This document shows, piece after piece, positions 8,026-16,250 of a stretch of DNA of 64,000 bases. Position numbers and translations under genes: made by a program. Under the pieces are notes generated by a model. That model had not been told where the DNA came from. It was given only the letters and a program-made list of their open reading frames with translations, and ran no database searches. Source of the stretch: Celerinatantimonas sp046054195. GTDB taxonomy: Bacteria > Pseudomonadota > Gammaproteobacteria > Enterobacterales > Celerinatantimonadaceae. Each line of letters begins with the position of its first letter. Position 1 is the first letter of the stretch. The stretch is from NCBI RefSeq assembly GCF_046054195.1, contig NZ_JBEQCS010000011.1:1-64000 (forward strand), written 5' to 3'.

Positions 8026-8281
8026 GTGATTTCCTCCATGTTGAGATTCCTTTTCTATCTTGCGGATATTTCCACCATCATTCAAGTTGGATAAATTTCA
8101 TACAATCATTATGAGCTAACACTCTTTGCGATGATTTTTTCACCATATGCTAAATTTTCTATGAGGTTTCACGAATATCCGCTCACAAGCCGCTTATGCA
8201 CCAAAGCAGAGATTCGTGTTTATATTCTGACTTTATGGCTTTATAAATCCATAAAGTGATTATTAGCAATTGAGCATCACT

Positions 8282-10048
8282 ATGAATATTAAACAGAAAT
8301 TATATCTCTTAGGTGGTATAGCAATACTTGGGGTACTTTCATTAGTATTCGTGACCAGTCAATTTGCCAAGACAACGAATGAGCTTGTGCAAGCCAGCAC
8401 CTTGGTAGATAAGCTGGAGATCCGACTGTTAAACTTGCGTCGCAATGAAAAAGATTTTTTACTCAGACAAAATGCCAAATATCTGGATACATTTAAAGCC
8501 AACAGCGAGCAGTTTCTCTCAATGCAAAGCCAACTTGCGACACTCTTAAAACAGCACAAACTTGGCTCGTCAGATGATCTTAGAAAGGATTTGCTGTTAT
8601 ATCGAGACGCATTTGAGCAATTAGTGGACGCCTATCTCATCCTTGGATTAGACCCTAATAGCGGCTTATGGAAAAACTACAATGCACAGCTGTTACAAGC
8701 GACTAAAGGGGCAAATGCCGAGACATTACTGCGCTTAGATAAGCTGGACCAAGCCGTTAAAAATGGCAAATTATCAGACACCTCAGCATTGGGTACTTAT
8801 CCAAAGCTATTACAGTCAGCGCAACTTATCGCGGCGCAAAAAAATCGCATTGGTCTTGCTTATAACGAAGGTGAACTTGGCGTCACACGGGAGCGATCAC
8901 ATAATGTGGAGGAGCAATTCAAGAACTTTTCCAAAGCGCTCAATAAAGAGATAGCAAGGATGCAACGTGAACTAGGCCTGATTAAACAAGCCGTTACAGT
9001 GATTGTGATCCTCGTGATTTTAGGCTTTATCTGGCAGATATCCCGCGGGATTAACAAGCAGGTTCATCAATTACTCACAGTGATGCAAACCATTGCGAAC
9101 AGCAACAATATTGGGCTGCGAACCCAAGTAAAAGGAAAAGATGAACTGAGCGCGATTAGCACTTATTTTAACCAACTACTCGATAAGTTTGAGCAACTCA
9201 TTTGTGGCACTCAAAGTAAATCTGCCCAACTCACCCGCAGTACCACCAATATGCATGACGAATTACAGGCCGCAATTGGGCAGTTTCATGTGCAAGCCGA
9301 ACATACCACGACCATGGCAACGTCGGTGCAGCAAATGGTCGCTACAATTGGTGAAATATCTGAAAGCACCAATATTGCAGTGGATGGCGTGCAACAGGCT
9401 GCAAATAACGCTGAAGGTGGCCGCCAAGTGGTGGAAACCACCTCAAGTGGCATTAACCTGCTCTCAAACAAGTTACAATCTAGCCAACAATCAATTGCCT
9501 CGCTCAACGAATATGTCGAGAAGATTGGTGGAGCGGTGACAATGATTCAAGATATCGCCGAACAAACCAACCTGTTAGCGCTTAACGCCGCGATTGAGGC
9601 GGCGCGCGCAGGTGAACAAGGCCGTGGATTTGCCGTTGTTGCCGACGAAGTTCGCTCTCTGGCAACGAGAACGCGCCAATCAACCGGTGAGATCACCAGT
9701 GTTGTCTCAGCCATTCAATCACAAATGGACCGAGTTATCAGCGATATCAAACAATGCACAGCTCAAGGACAGCAAACCCAGCAATCATCACAGCAACTTG
9801 ATGAACGCTTGCGCAAAATTATTGATGATATGTCCTCTATTCAAAGTAACTCAGAGCGCATTGCATCAGCAATTGAAGAGCAAGGAATTGTAATGGGACA
9901 AGTCAGCAATTCAATTACCGAGCTTAACAGCATTTCTGAGAACAACATGCAAACCGCGCAAGCTGTGCTAAGCGAAGTGGGTTCAGTATCAGAGCAGGCC
10001 AATCAGATGGATAAAGCAGTGTCGCAATTTCAAACCAGACAATCATAG
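8282..10048 (+). CDS. Methyl-accepting chemotaxis protein
   Basis: A 588-residue chemoreceptor. Order: membrane helix near residues 5-27; a long helical periplasmic domain (about 30-235) with the LEIRLLNLRRNEKDFLLR helix typical of helical-bundle sensors; second membrane helix (AVTVIVILVILGFIWQI); HAMP; then the signalling coiled coil with EQTNLLALNAAIEAARAGEQ and AVVADEVRSLATRTRQ. The start is placed at ATG 8282; a TTG four codons earlier is possible, and neither has a strong ribosome site. The R-R-N-E-K-D-F segment is shared by receptors with 4HB/HBM-type domains that bind organic acids, but the ligand is not known here. Confidence 0.92.
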   Translation: MNIKQKLYLLGGIAILGVLSLVFVTSQFAKTTNELVQASTLVDKLEIRLLNLRRNEKDFLLRQNAKYLDTFKANSEQFLSMQSQLATLLKQHKLGSSDDLRKDLLLYRDAFEQLVDAYLILGLDPNSGLWKNYNAQLLQATKGANAETLLRLDKLDQAVKNGKLSDTSALGTYPKLLQSAQLIAAQKNRIGLAYNEGELGVTRERSHNVEEQFKNFSKALNKEIARMQRELGLIKQAVTVIVILVILGFIWQISRGINKQVHQLLTVMQTIANSNNIGLRTQVKGKDELSAISTYFNQLLDKFEQLICGTQSKSAQLTRSTTNMHDELQAAIGQFHVQAEHTTTMATSVQQMVATIGEISESTNIAVDGVQQAANNAEGGRQVVETTSSGINLLSNKLQSSQQSIASLNEYVEKIGGAVTMIQDIAEQTNLLALNAAIEAARAGEQGRGFAVVADEVRSLATRTRQSTGEITSVVSAIQSQMDRVISDIKQCTAQGQQTQQSSQQLDERLRKIIDDMSSIQSNSERIASAIEEQGIVMGQVSNSITELNSISENNMQTAQAVLSEVGSVSEQANQMDKAVSQFQTRQS

Positions 10049-10085
10049 CTGATCTTCATTTACGAGCGTATTACATCAGATACAA

Positions 10086-10115
10086 ATAGGCATTGGCGGT
10101 ATAGCGAATGCCTAT
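10086..10115 (+). terminator. Hairpin downstream of chemoreceptor
   Basis: ATAGGCATT (10086-10094) pairs with AATGCCTAT (10107-10115) around a 12-base loop, 38 bases after the chemoreceptor stop. There is no clean T-run, so termination would be weak or the hairpin may only stabilise the message. The rest of the gap to 10260 shows nothing. Confidence 0.35.
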
Positions 10116-10260
10116 CGTGCTATTGCTATTTACTTTCTTACTATTTATAACACCCTAATTCATTTACAATTAATCTAATAAATGCCCCAATGCACAGATT
10201 CACCAAGAATAACGGCATTAACAGTGATGACTTCAATAATTAAAAAATAGTTGAGAGACC

Positions 10261-10785
10261 ATGACATTTGAGCAAGCAATTGAACAATTAAAGCAATGGA
10301 TGATTCAAAGCCACGGTTGTGCCATTCACATCGGGGATGACTGTGAGTGTGAGTTTACTCAATTGGAAACCTATAATGATGAGCAGATCGCAGCCACAGA
10401 AACCACATTGGGTTGGCATTTTCCGCTTGCGTTAAACGTTTTTCTGAAAGAGATTGGCCACTCTCGTTTATTTTATGATCCTCAATATGGCCTAGGTATT
10501 GATATTTTCTCTCTCGAACAGATACAACAAACCTCTGAAGAACTTAAAAATTTAGAGGAAGAGGAACCAATCACAGACCAGTTTTGTATGATCGGGACAG
10601 CAAATTCGATGGGCGATTACTTTGGATTTACCATCAATCGTAACACACCGGATAACTTTGCTATCTATTGCCACGAATATCCGGTATTTGAATACGTGAA
10701 TGTATTAAATGAGCTGAACTCTTGGCGCACATTCGAAGACTGGATCATCCAAATTGTGGCGACTTTAGGTGAAGAAGAGCTATAA
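10261..10785 (+). CDS. SUKH (SMI1/KNR4) family protein
   Basis: A 174-residue acidic cytoplasmic protein. The segment IAATETTLGWHFPLALNVFL is the hallmark SUKH pattern (an E-x-x-LG-x-x-(F/L)P start followed by a helix), and a later FCMIGTANSMGDYFGF stretch matches the family's second conserved block. SUKH proteins are common immunity proteins for contact-dependent and other polymorphic toxins, though many stand alone. Here no cognate toxin is adjacent; a toxin locus lies about 3 kb further on the other strand. It marks the start of the accessory island. GAGAG precedes the ATG. Confidence 0.75.
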   Translation: MTFEQAIEQLKQWMIQSHGCAIHIGDDCECEFTQLETYNDEQIAATETTLGWHFPLALNVFLKEIGHSRLFYDPQYGLGIDIFSLEQIQQTSEELKNLEEEEPITDQFCMIGTANSMGDYFGFTINRNTPDNFAIYCHEYPVFEYVNVLNELNSWRTFEDWIIQIVATLGEEEL

Positions 10786-10806
10786 CTGAGCAGAAGAGAA
10801 ATAGTG

Positions 10807-11055
10807 CTACTCTATCCCTCGACGCGCAGTAAAACTAAACCGATACTGGTTAACTCGAAAATAATGAATGGTGTATTCAAATCGCTGACCATCTTCAAGC
10901 TCACCTAATGAAATGACTTTTAAAACAGGATGGTTTTGCTCAATAGCAAGCGCCGATGCAACCTCTTCACTCGCTGATTCAGGGATCACTTCCTGATGAC
11001 TTTTAGCGATTCGATAGCCTTTTTGCTGTTCAATATATTGATACTTTGAGAACAA
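10807..11055 (-). pseudogene. GntR/HutC-type regulator remnant (UTRA domain only)
   Basis: The 82 codons encode the end of a UTRA ligand-sensing domain: a LAIEQNHPVLKVISLGEL strand-turn followed by FEYTIHYFRVNQYRFSF, the characteristic closing block of HutC-subfamily repressors. The winged-helix DNA-binding half is missing. The only start is a TTG lying inside a duplicated palindromic sequence that abuts the truncation point, so this is most likely a 5'-deleted gene, not a working one. Regulators of this type control sugar, amino-sugar or histidine use; which one cannot be told. Confidence 0.65.
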
Positions 11056-11082
11056 TCAAATTAACGATAAATATCGTTATGA
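11051..11082. repeat. Duplicated palindromic element, copy A
   Basis: A 32-base sequence repeated exactly at 11230-11261, with similarity continuing for about 20 more bases. At its core AACGATA-AA-TATCGTT (11063-11078) is a perfect 7-bp inverted repeat. It ends at the truncation point of the UTRA fragment. The shape fits an operator for a dimeric regulator or a small REP-like unit. Confidence 0.7.
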
Positions 11083-11229
11083 CAAAGATAACTCAAATTT
11101 TCAGAACTCAGTAACCCGGCCACCCACCTTATTAACCCAGTTAAATAGGCAATCTCATCACATTAGCTTTCGCAGACATTTAAGCTATGTTTGTTATTCG
11201 GTTAATGAACGCGCTAATTTCATTTAAGA

Positions 11230-11261
11230 AACAATCAAATTAACGATAAATATCGTTATGA
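11230..11261. repeat. Duplicated palindromic element, copy B
   Basis: Second copy of the palindrome-bearing sequence, core at 11242-11257, 179 bases from copy A in the same orientation. Downstream similarity to copy A continues to about 11280 with a few mismatches. The 147 bases between copies hold no reading frame of note. Confidence 0.7.
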
Positions 11262-11285
11262 TAGAGATATCTCAAATTTTGAACA

Positions 11286-11331
11286 CATCACCTCTGTGGT
11301 TTGAACCTAATTAATTTCAAACCTTGTGATG
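11286..11331. repeat. REP-like hairpin 3' of transposase
   Basis: Nested inverted repeats: CATCAC pairs with GTGATG, and GGTTTGAA (11298-11305) pairs with TTCAAACC (11316-11323), with an internal bulge and a 10-base loop. It lies 34 bases beyond the stop of the RAYT-like transposase on its downstream side. It may be the terminator of that gene, or the hairpin end of the element; there is no T-run. Confidence 0.5.
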
Positions 11332-11364
11332 ATTAATACTGGCTAAAGAGACTATTTAGGGAAT

Positions 11365-12330
11365 TTACTGATGATGGAAATGGTTACGCAATTGCCGCTG
11401 ACGACGATGGGATACGCTGTATCGTTTTAACGACTCATCCTCGCCTATTACCGACAGAGCACGACCATCAAAGGCAGTGACACGATCAATCCAATCCTGT
11501 GAATTAAGACCAAGCCTTCGCAAAATAGGTTGCAATGAGAGATCAAGCGAACCGCGTTTATCTGGACGAATCACTCGGCCTGTATAATCAACCAATTCGA
11601 GGTAGTGGGTGAATTTAAATGGCAGTCCATCTGGCATATTATTAGTGGGATTGCCAATAAATGGGTAAAGCTGGCGTGGCTGATGATTTTGATGCGCTGC
11701 ATCAGCGCGTTTTTTGATACTGGTATACTCGCTACTTTCTGGTGTTTGGCTCATTTTGGCTCGAACGGGGTTCAAATCAACATAAGCCATACATGCTGCT
11801 AGAGCGGCTTCATCTAACAATGCTTGGGATTTAAATCGCCCTTCCCAAAATCGACCTGTACAGTGGTCTTCCTCATTGGCTCTTCGCGCAATTGACTCAT
11901 TTAACTCTTTCATAAACCAGCTGATATTCTGCAATCGTTGCCGATAAGTTTCAGCTGTTTTAACTGCTAATTTTTGCATAAATTCAGAAAGATGCTCATC
12001 ACAAACATATCTTTGAGTCGCGAACGTACCTTGATGCAGCCGATGCCACCGTTCGATAACTTCAAGCGGTGTCAATTTCTGAGCAATTTGGGGATTAATA
12101 TGAAAAACAATGTGAACATGATTGCTCATGATGGCATAAGCACAGATATCAATGGCAAAGATATCTGCCAGCTGCAGTAGCCGTTCTTCAATCCAGCCAC
12201 GACGATGTTCATAATTTTGCCCGGTTGCAGCGTCAACCCCACACAAAAAGGCCTTTCGTACACAGCGGGAAACACAATGATAATACGGTGTATCGCGTAC
12301 ACTAATTTGTTGACTTCTAGGCTTTGCCAT
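11365..12330 (-). CDS. REP-associated (Y1-like, RAYT) transposase
   Basis: A 321-residue protein of the IS200/REP-associated transposase superfamily, which acts on single-stranded hairpin DNA. It carries the metal-binding HUH motif MSNHVHIVF (His71, His73), an N-terminal YYHCVSRCVRKAFLCG block and the CTGRFWEGRFKSQ and AYVDLNPVRA blocks typical of the long subgroup found in marine gammaproteobacteria. At the place where short RAYTs carry the catalytic tyrosine, this protein reads NESIARRAN, so the nucleophile is not obvious. The gene is intact. Its upstream side is followed by an array of repeats that contains truncated copies of its own first codons. Confidence 0.85.
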   Translation of the reverse strand: MAKPRSQQISVRDTPYYHCVSRCVRKAFLCGVDAATGQNYEHRRGWIEERLLQLADIFAIDICAYAIMSNHVHIVFHINPQIAQKLTPLEVIERWHRLHQGTFATQRYVCDEHLSEFMQKLAVKTAETYRQRLQNISWFMKELNESIARRANEEDHCTGRFWEGRFKSQALLDEAALAACMAYVDLNPVRAKMSQTPESSEYTSIKKRADAAHQNHQPRQLYPFIGNPTNNMPDGLPFKFTHYLELVDYTGRVIRPDKRGSLDLSLQPILRRLGLNSQDWIDRVTAFDGRALSVIGEDESLKRYSVSHRRQRQLRNHFHHQ

Positions 12331-12689
12331 CGCTCCGCCATTTCATCGAAAACCTTAACCAATATATTAATAATTTTATCATTAAAGTAAACCAGTTTTC
12401 ATCATTCCGCGTCATTACTGGATTTATAGGGTGCGTGGCCTGTTATTTTGTTTATAATTTTATTATTAAAGTAAGCCGATTTTCATCCATTCCCCGTTAT
12501 TGCTGGCTTTATTGGGTGCGTGGCCTGTTATTTTTTCTTAATCACCATATTAATAATATTATCATTAAAGTAAGCCGGTTTTCATCAATCCTGCGTTATC
12601 ACTGGCTTTATAAGATGTGTGGCCTGTTATTATTATTGCCTGTTATTTTCATTGTTATTACTGGCTTTATAGGGTGCGTGACCTGTAAT

Positions 12690-12806
12690 TTATTGCCCGG
12701 TTACAGCGTCAACCCCACACAAAAAGGCCTTTCGTACACAGCGGGAAACACAATGATAATATAGTGTATCAGTTACACTAATTTGTTGACTTCTAGGCTT
12801 TGCCAT
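12690..12806 (-). pseudogene. Truncated copy of the transposase 5' end (38 codons)
   Basis: The reading frame starts exactly like the full transposase (MAKPRSQQIS) and matches it for 38 codons with three substitutions, then meets a stop at the border with a repeat unit. Upstream non-coding sequence is copied too, so the duplicated block (about 12692-12836) spans the promoter side and codons 1-38. The HUH residues (codons 71-73) are not included, so it cannot encode an active enzyme. Confidence 0.8.
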
Positions 12807-12920
12807 CGCCCCGCCATTTCATCGCAAACCTTAACTACTATATTAATAATTTTATCATTAAAGTAAACCTGTTTTCATCAATTCCGCGTTATTACTGGCT
12901 TTATAGGGTGCATGGCCTGT

Positions 12921-12958
12921 TATTTTGCACTAATTTGTTGACTTCTAGGCTTTGCCAT
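12921..12958 (-). pseudogene. Second, shorter copy of the transposase start
   Basis: About ten codons beginning MAKPRSQQIS, followed at once by repeat sequence and a stop, with the transposase upstream sequence continuing to about 12990. Together with the 38-codon copy this gives a series of progressively shorter transposase starts, each fused to a repeat unit. Confidence 0.7.
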
Positions 12959-13227
12959 CGACCCGCCATTTCATCTCAAACCTTAATCACTATGTTGATA
13001 ATATTATTATTAAAGTAAACTAGTTTTCCTCAATTCCGCGTTATTACTGGCTTTATAGGGTGTGTGGCTTGTTATTTTCGACTACCATATTAATAATTTT
13101 ATCATTAAAGTAAACCAGTTTTCCTCAATTCCGCGTTATTACTGGCTTTATAAGGTGTGTGGCCTGTTATTTGTTTGAACCTTCATCAGTCCCGCATCAT
13201 TACTGGCTTTATAGGATGCGTGGCCTG

Positions 13228-13734
13228 TCATTTTTGATCAAGTACACATTCAATGCTTTGCACCCCCCTCAGGCAAGGCGTGACCAGAGCTGCGGACGGC
13301 TCTTCCGGGGGAGGTGCTTCGGCGTGCAGAATCCCAATTACGGATACTAGCTTACCGTTGAAAAGTAGCACCTCTTCATTCGAACGCAAAGCCGCGGCCG
13401 ACCAGCTCGGTTCAAGCATCACGATCTGGCCGTCAGATAGAGCAATACCAACATAGCCGCTATACTCTGTTTTCGACTGTTGCTTGTACCTGATGTCGAT
13501 CTGTCGGTACGTGCCGATGACCGTGACCTTGAGACCGTTATGCGGCGCAATGTCCTTCTGAGATAGCACACGGGGTAGATATTGCTTTTCGACAGACGGA
13601 CTCGGCACCGCACCCGAGATGGGTAAAGGCGTCCCCGACCGCTTAGGCATCATTGAAGTGCACCGTGCAACTAATGCCTTAATAATTTTTTTCCACCTAA
13701 GGATCAAAATTTTGATTTTTCCGTACCACCACAT
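13228..13734 (-). CDS. Putative immunity protein for the adjacent toxin
   Basis: A 168-residue protein whose core (about residues 65-160) is a beta-rich domain: GLKVTVIGTYRQIDIR, SGYVGIALSDGQIVMLEP, a VLLFNGKLVSVIGILHA strand and a conserved-looking VTPCL near the end. I recall similar small proteins in myxobacteria beside secreted toxins, but have no named family. It begins three bases after the toxin stop and lies in the same direction, the classic toxin-immunity order. Base composition is richer in G+C than the flanks, as in the toxin gene, suggesting joint transfer. The true start may be the Met-Met-Pro-Lys about 27 codons in. Its stop lies inside a repeat unit. Confidence 0.6.
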   Translation of the reverse strand: MWWYGKIKILILRWKKIIKALVARCTSMMPKRSGTPLPISGAVPSPSVEKQYLPRVLSQKDIAPHNGLKVTVIGTYRQIDIRYKQQSKTEYSGYVGIALSDGQIVMLEPSWSAAALRSNEEVLLFNGKLVSVIGILHAEAPPPEEPSAALVTPCLRGVQSIECVLDQK

Positions 13735-13737
13735 ATT

Positions 13738-14784
13738 TTATCGTTTTTTCACCGGCACGGTCATTGGAGCCTGCCCATGTTGTTTCCCAGCTTTGTGTTG
13801 ATCGTGAAAGGTCTGATCCGCTTTAGTTGCGGGGCCGTACATCTGGAAATCCCATTTATCGTTCTTTTCAATCGCTACGCCCGTTGCAAAGTTTTCAAGT
13901 GTTACCCGGTCACCACCACTTACCATTACCACTCCAGCCCAGTGGAAGTTCCATGTCGTCTTACCTGGGTATTTTGCTCCACCGCTAGCCATTGTGTAGC
14001 CTTCACCGATGCTTGGTTCAGCATAACGATTAATACCGGCCTTCTGATCAAAAGCATCTTTCTCGTCAGGACTAAGTAAATCGTAGCTAGCTTTACCGCC
14101 TAGGCTTTGGTAAATTTCAGTGCTCATATTCCTCGGGTCGCTTGCGCTTGTTTTTCGCTCCTTGCTCCTTCCGATGAATTTACTAAAGCCGGTACGATCT
14201 TTGTTATAAACTCCAGTCATTTTCCTACCATTTCCGCCAGTGCCCTTGCCGACTCCCATTATATCTCGACCGGATCGGCCGCAATCCGCCCACAGGGTCA
14301 TTTTAGTCCCCTTTGTCTTGGTCGCCACGTTTTCGGGAACCACCTGCACCAGAGTCTTTGCGCCCGTCCCGTCGGGCGCGGGTCCGTTGATTTGGTCCCC
14401 GCCAGCCGACAACCGCATCACTGATTTCTTTCCTTTGAGCACATTATTAGCTGAGGTTATGAGTGCGGCCGTGGCCCACATATCATGGGAGCCGTAGGAG
14501 GAGTCCTGGGCCACGGCGATTTGGCCATCATCGGCAAGGCGCAAATCTTTTGTGGCGTTCCAGTTGTCCACGCTCTGGTTGTTAGTTGGTGTCACCACAG
14601 TGTAGCACTGGATGACTTTGGGCCGTACAAAGTCGCCTTGCATTAGAATTTTATGTTGTAAACTTGGTTTTGGTCTATTATTCACAAACCCAAGACCTTG
14701 CTTACCATCACTTTTCTTCTGAGCAACAGAATTAGCAACCACCCTACTTTCATTCTCTTTCGGTTTCTCTACTTGTTCATACAT
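13738..14784 (-). CDS. Toxin with eCIS-cargo-like N-terminus and Cys-His domain
   Basis: A 348-residue protein of unusual composition for this genome. Residues 1-60 (KPKENESRVVANSVAQKK, GLGFVNNRP, then PKVIQCY) recall the N-terminal tail shared by DUF4157 proteins and cargo of extracellular contractile injection systems. The rest has no repeats or membrane segment. Cys168 (WADCGRSGRDIMG), His281 (NFHWAGVVMVSGG), the VTLEN at 294-298 and WDFQMYG near 311 are arranged like the nucleophile, histidine and third residue of papain/NlpC-like hydrolases or deamidases. A peptidase or deamidase toxin is therefore inferred, not shown. AAGG lies upstream of the start. A putative immunity gene follows immediately. 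Confidence 0.6.
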   Translation of the reverse strand: MYEQVEKPKENESRVVANSVAQKKSDGKQGLGFVNNRPKPSLQHKILMQGDFVRPKVIQCYTVVTPTNNQSVDNWNATKDLRLADDGQIAVAQDSSYGSHDMWATAALITSANNVLKGKKSVMRLSAGGDQINGPAPDGTGAKTLVQVVPENVATKTKGTKMTLWADCGRSGRDIMGVGKGTGGNGRKMTGVYNKDRTGFSKFIGRSKERKTSASDPRNMSTEIYQSLGGKASYDLLSPDEKDAFDQKAGINRYAEPSIGEGYTMASGGAKYPGKTTWNFHWAGVVMVSGGDRVTLENFATGVAIEKNDKWDFQMYGPATKADQTFHDQHKAGKQHGQAPMTVPVKKR

Positions 14785-14911
14785 ATCTCAAACCTTTTTA
14801 TTTTTTCTGTGATTGTTATAGGCCGGCTTTCCTTGCCTATAACAACCCGTTCACCGAAGGTGACCTTTATCAGAACTATCTCTTTATCAAATACTGGCTT
14901 AATAACACCCA

Positions 14912-15345
14912 TTATTGGTGATATTGAACCGCACCCTTAACATTCTTCCCCAAAAACTCAGCCCCATTCACCGGCAGCATCACCTCATCAATCCCACTTT
15001 TTACCCATGGTTCCCAGCGCATCACATACTGTGCAACGCGCTGTACTGACGCGCCATGCTCATAAAGCCGCAAAAGTTTACTGTGATATCTGGCCAGGGT
15101 TTGCCAGCTGGGGTTAATGGATGATGTGGGATCAGACGGTAACCAAGGAAATCAAATCCAGTTTCGTTGATGCGCCTGATATAGGTTTTAAACGGGTGTT
15201 TGGTCTGTTTCACTTCCCCTAAGCTACGGTTCATTAACCGCCGAAGGAAAGCTTTGGCACCTTTCCGACGCAAACACACCCACTGATAGGCTTTGTTTAG
15301 CACCTCATCACTGATGATTTGTGTCATTAGTTGCTCATTCATCAT
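14912..15345 (-). pseudogene. Reverse transcriptase remnant
   Basis: A degraded group II-intron-like reverse transcriptase. The N-terminal start (ISDEVLNKAYQWVCLRRK) is joined directly to the C-terminal thumb region (KHPFKTYIRRI, ETGFDFLGYRL), so the polymerase core with the YxDD active site has been deleted. Near 15060-15080 the frame shifts: the downstream frame continues with LYEHGASVQRVAQYVMRW and ends at 14912. The fragment cannot be active. It begins inside the 3' end of the DUF4157 gene (11-base overlap), so its arrival or decay may have shortened that gene. Confidence 0.75.
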
Positions 15346-15808
15346 AATCCATCGCCTTCATCTGCATCGCTCTACTTCCCATGCTGTCTGCTTCACTTTC
15401 CAGTCTTGGATTGTCATTGACCGCCATGCCAGCAACGGAAGTAGTGGGCTGCACTCGCCCCTGCATTTGCTGTACGACATGGCCAAGTTCATGAGGCAGG
15501 TGTTTTTCTTGCCCACTAGCGAGATGAATATTACTGCCCTGGGCATAGGCATGAGCTTGAACAGCGGCAGGTTTAGCAGAATTATAGTGGACGCGCACAT
15601 GATCAAGGCTGTAGCCAGAAAGCTGCTCCATACCTGATTTTAGTTGATTCGGCAGACCCGTTTGATTGCGCTGAATAATGGCTTTACGCTGTAGTAATTG
15701 CGATTGACTGCGGGCATCATTAAAAGCTCGTGATGCGCTTTTTGCTTGGGACACATGCTGCGCATTGGCGCTGGAGGCAGGTTTAGTTTGAGTAATGTAT
15801 TGCTGCAT
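15335..15808 (-). CDS. DUF4157 (eCIS core) metallopeptidase-like protein
   Basis: A 157-residue protein dominated by a DUF4157 domain: GMEQLSGYSLDHVRVHYN, a segment on Ala-His-Ala-Tyr-Ala-Gln-Gly, and the zinc-binding HELGH motif (His106, Glu107, His110) followed by VVQQMQGRV and a NPRLESEADSMG end. The glutamate in LESEAD would be the third metal ligand. Such domains accompany toxins of contractile injection systems and other polymorphic toxins. Many relatives are much longer, with a toxin after the domain; this one stops right after it, at the border with a reverse transcriptase remnant, so it may be C-terminally truncated. AGAGG supports the start at 15808. Confidence 0.8.
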   Translation of the reverse strand: MQQYITQTKPASSANAQHVSQAKSASRAFNDARSQSQLLQRKAIIQRNQTGLPNQLKSGMEQLSGYSLDHVRVHYNSAKPAAVQAHAYAQGSNIHLASGQEKHLPHELGHVVQQMQGRVQPTTSVAGMAVNDNPRLESEADSMGSRAMQMKAMDYDE

Positions 15809-16191
15809 GATGGCCTCTTGTTGGCATCGATGCCGCTACTGCACTGTTTTCTGTAAAAACAAGCGGATGACTACATTCACTTTGATTCAAAACGGCTTAG
15901 ATAACACTATTAGATAAGGTTGGCCGTTCTTAATCGACATTTTTTGGCGCTAGATTGTGCGCCTAATTCTTAGTTCTATCACAAGTCTATATAAAAATGG
16001 AAGCCTCGATTAGCGCCTGCTGATTAACTATTGATTTAATGGTTAATTTAATTTTTACAAAGCCCTTATATCAAGACCTACAGCAGTTCTTTACTTAGCT
16101 AAACAGCGCTTTGATAGATAACGCGCTGTTTATTGGTAGATTTACATATTCAAATAGAATGAATCGATAGGAATCGGTGGCCATCTCCCAT
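15809..16191. other. Intergenic region bordering the accessory island
   Basis: About 380 bases with no gene. It contains a short hairpin GGCGC-TAGATTGT-GCGCC (15946-15963) and otherwise AT-rich sequence. The promoter of the DUF4157 gene should lie near its left end, but I see no clear consensus pair. No direct repeats or attachment-site pair marking the island edge were found. Confidence 0.4.
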
Positions 16192-16222
16192 AAAAAAAGC
16201 CAGCAACATCAGTTGCTGGCCT
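16192..16222 (-). terminator. Rho-independent terminator of the MetE-like gene
   Basis: GCCAGCAAC (16199-16207) pairs with GTTGCTGGC (16212-16220) around ATCA. Read on the minus strand it is followed by seven T. It lies about 30 bases after the MetE-like stop. Confidence 0.9.
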
Positions 16223-16250
16223 CTTATTAATCTAACTGAAACTTAACAGC

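Larger units (their letters stand above)
12363..13235. repeat. Array of about eight ~90-bp repeats beside the transposase
   Basis: Each unit reads: a TTAATAATTTTATCATTAAA block, GTAAACCAG, TTTTCATCAATTCCGCGTTA, TTACTGGCTTTATAGGG, TGCGTGGCCTGTTATTTT. Full units are near 12363-12449, 12451-12536, 12537-12634, 12834-12926, 12988-13080 and 13081-13173. Two lack the first half (about 12634-12692 and 13173-13235). CCAGT and ACTGG within the unit can pair as a hairpin with a loop of about 20 bases. Units diverge at 5-15 positions. Two intervals between units hold copies of the transposase 5' end. The last unit supplies the stop codon of the neighbouring putative immunity gene. Confidence 0.85.

Noticed and set aside
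12324..13018. Plus-strand reading frames of 146 and 72 codons
   Set aside because: They are translations of the repeat array itself, with repeated low-complexity blocks (INNFIIKV type) and no ribosome sites.
12363..13235. CRISPR array
   Set aside because: The units are about 90 bp, vary between copies, and are not separated by unique spacers of uniform length; no cas genes are present. Intervals contain transposase fragments.
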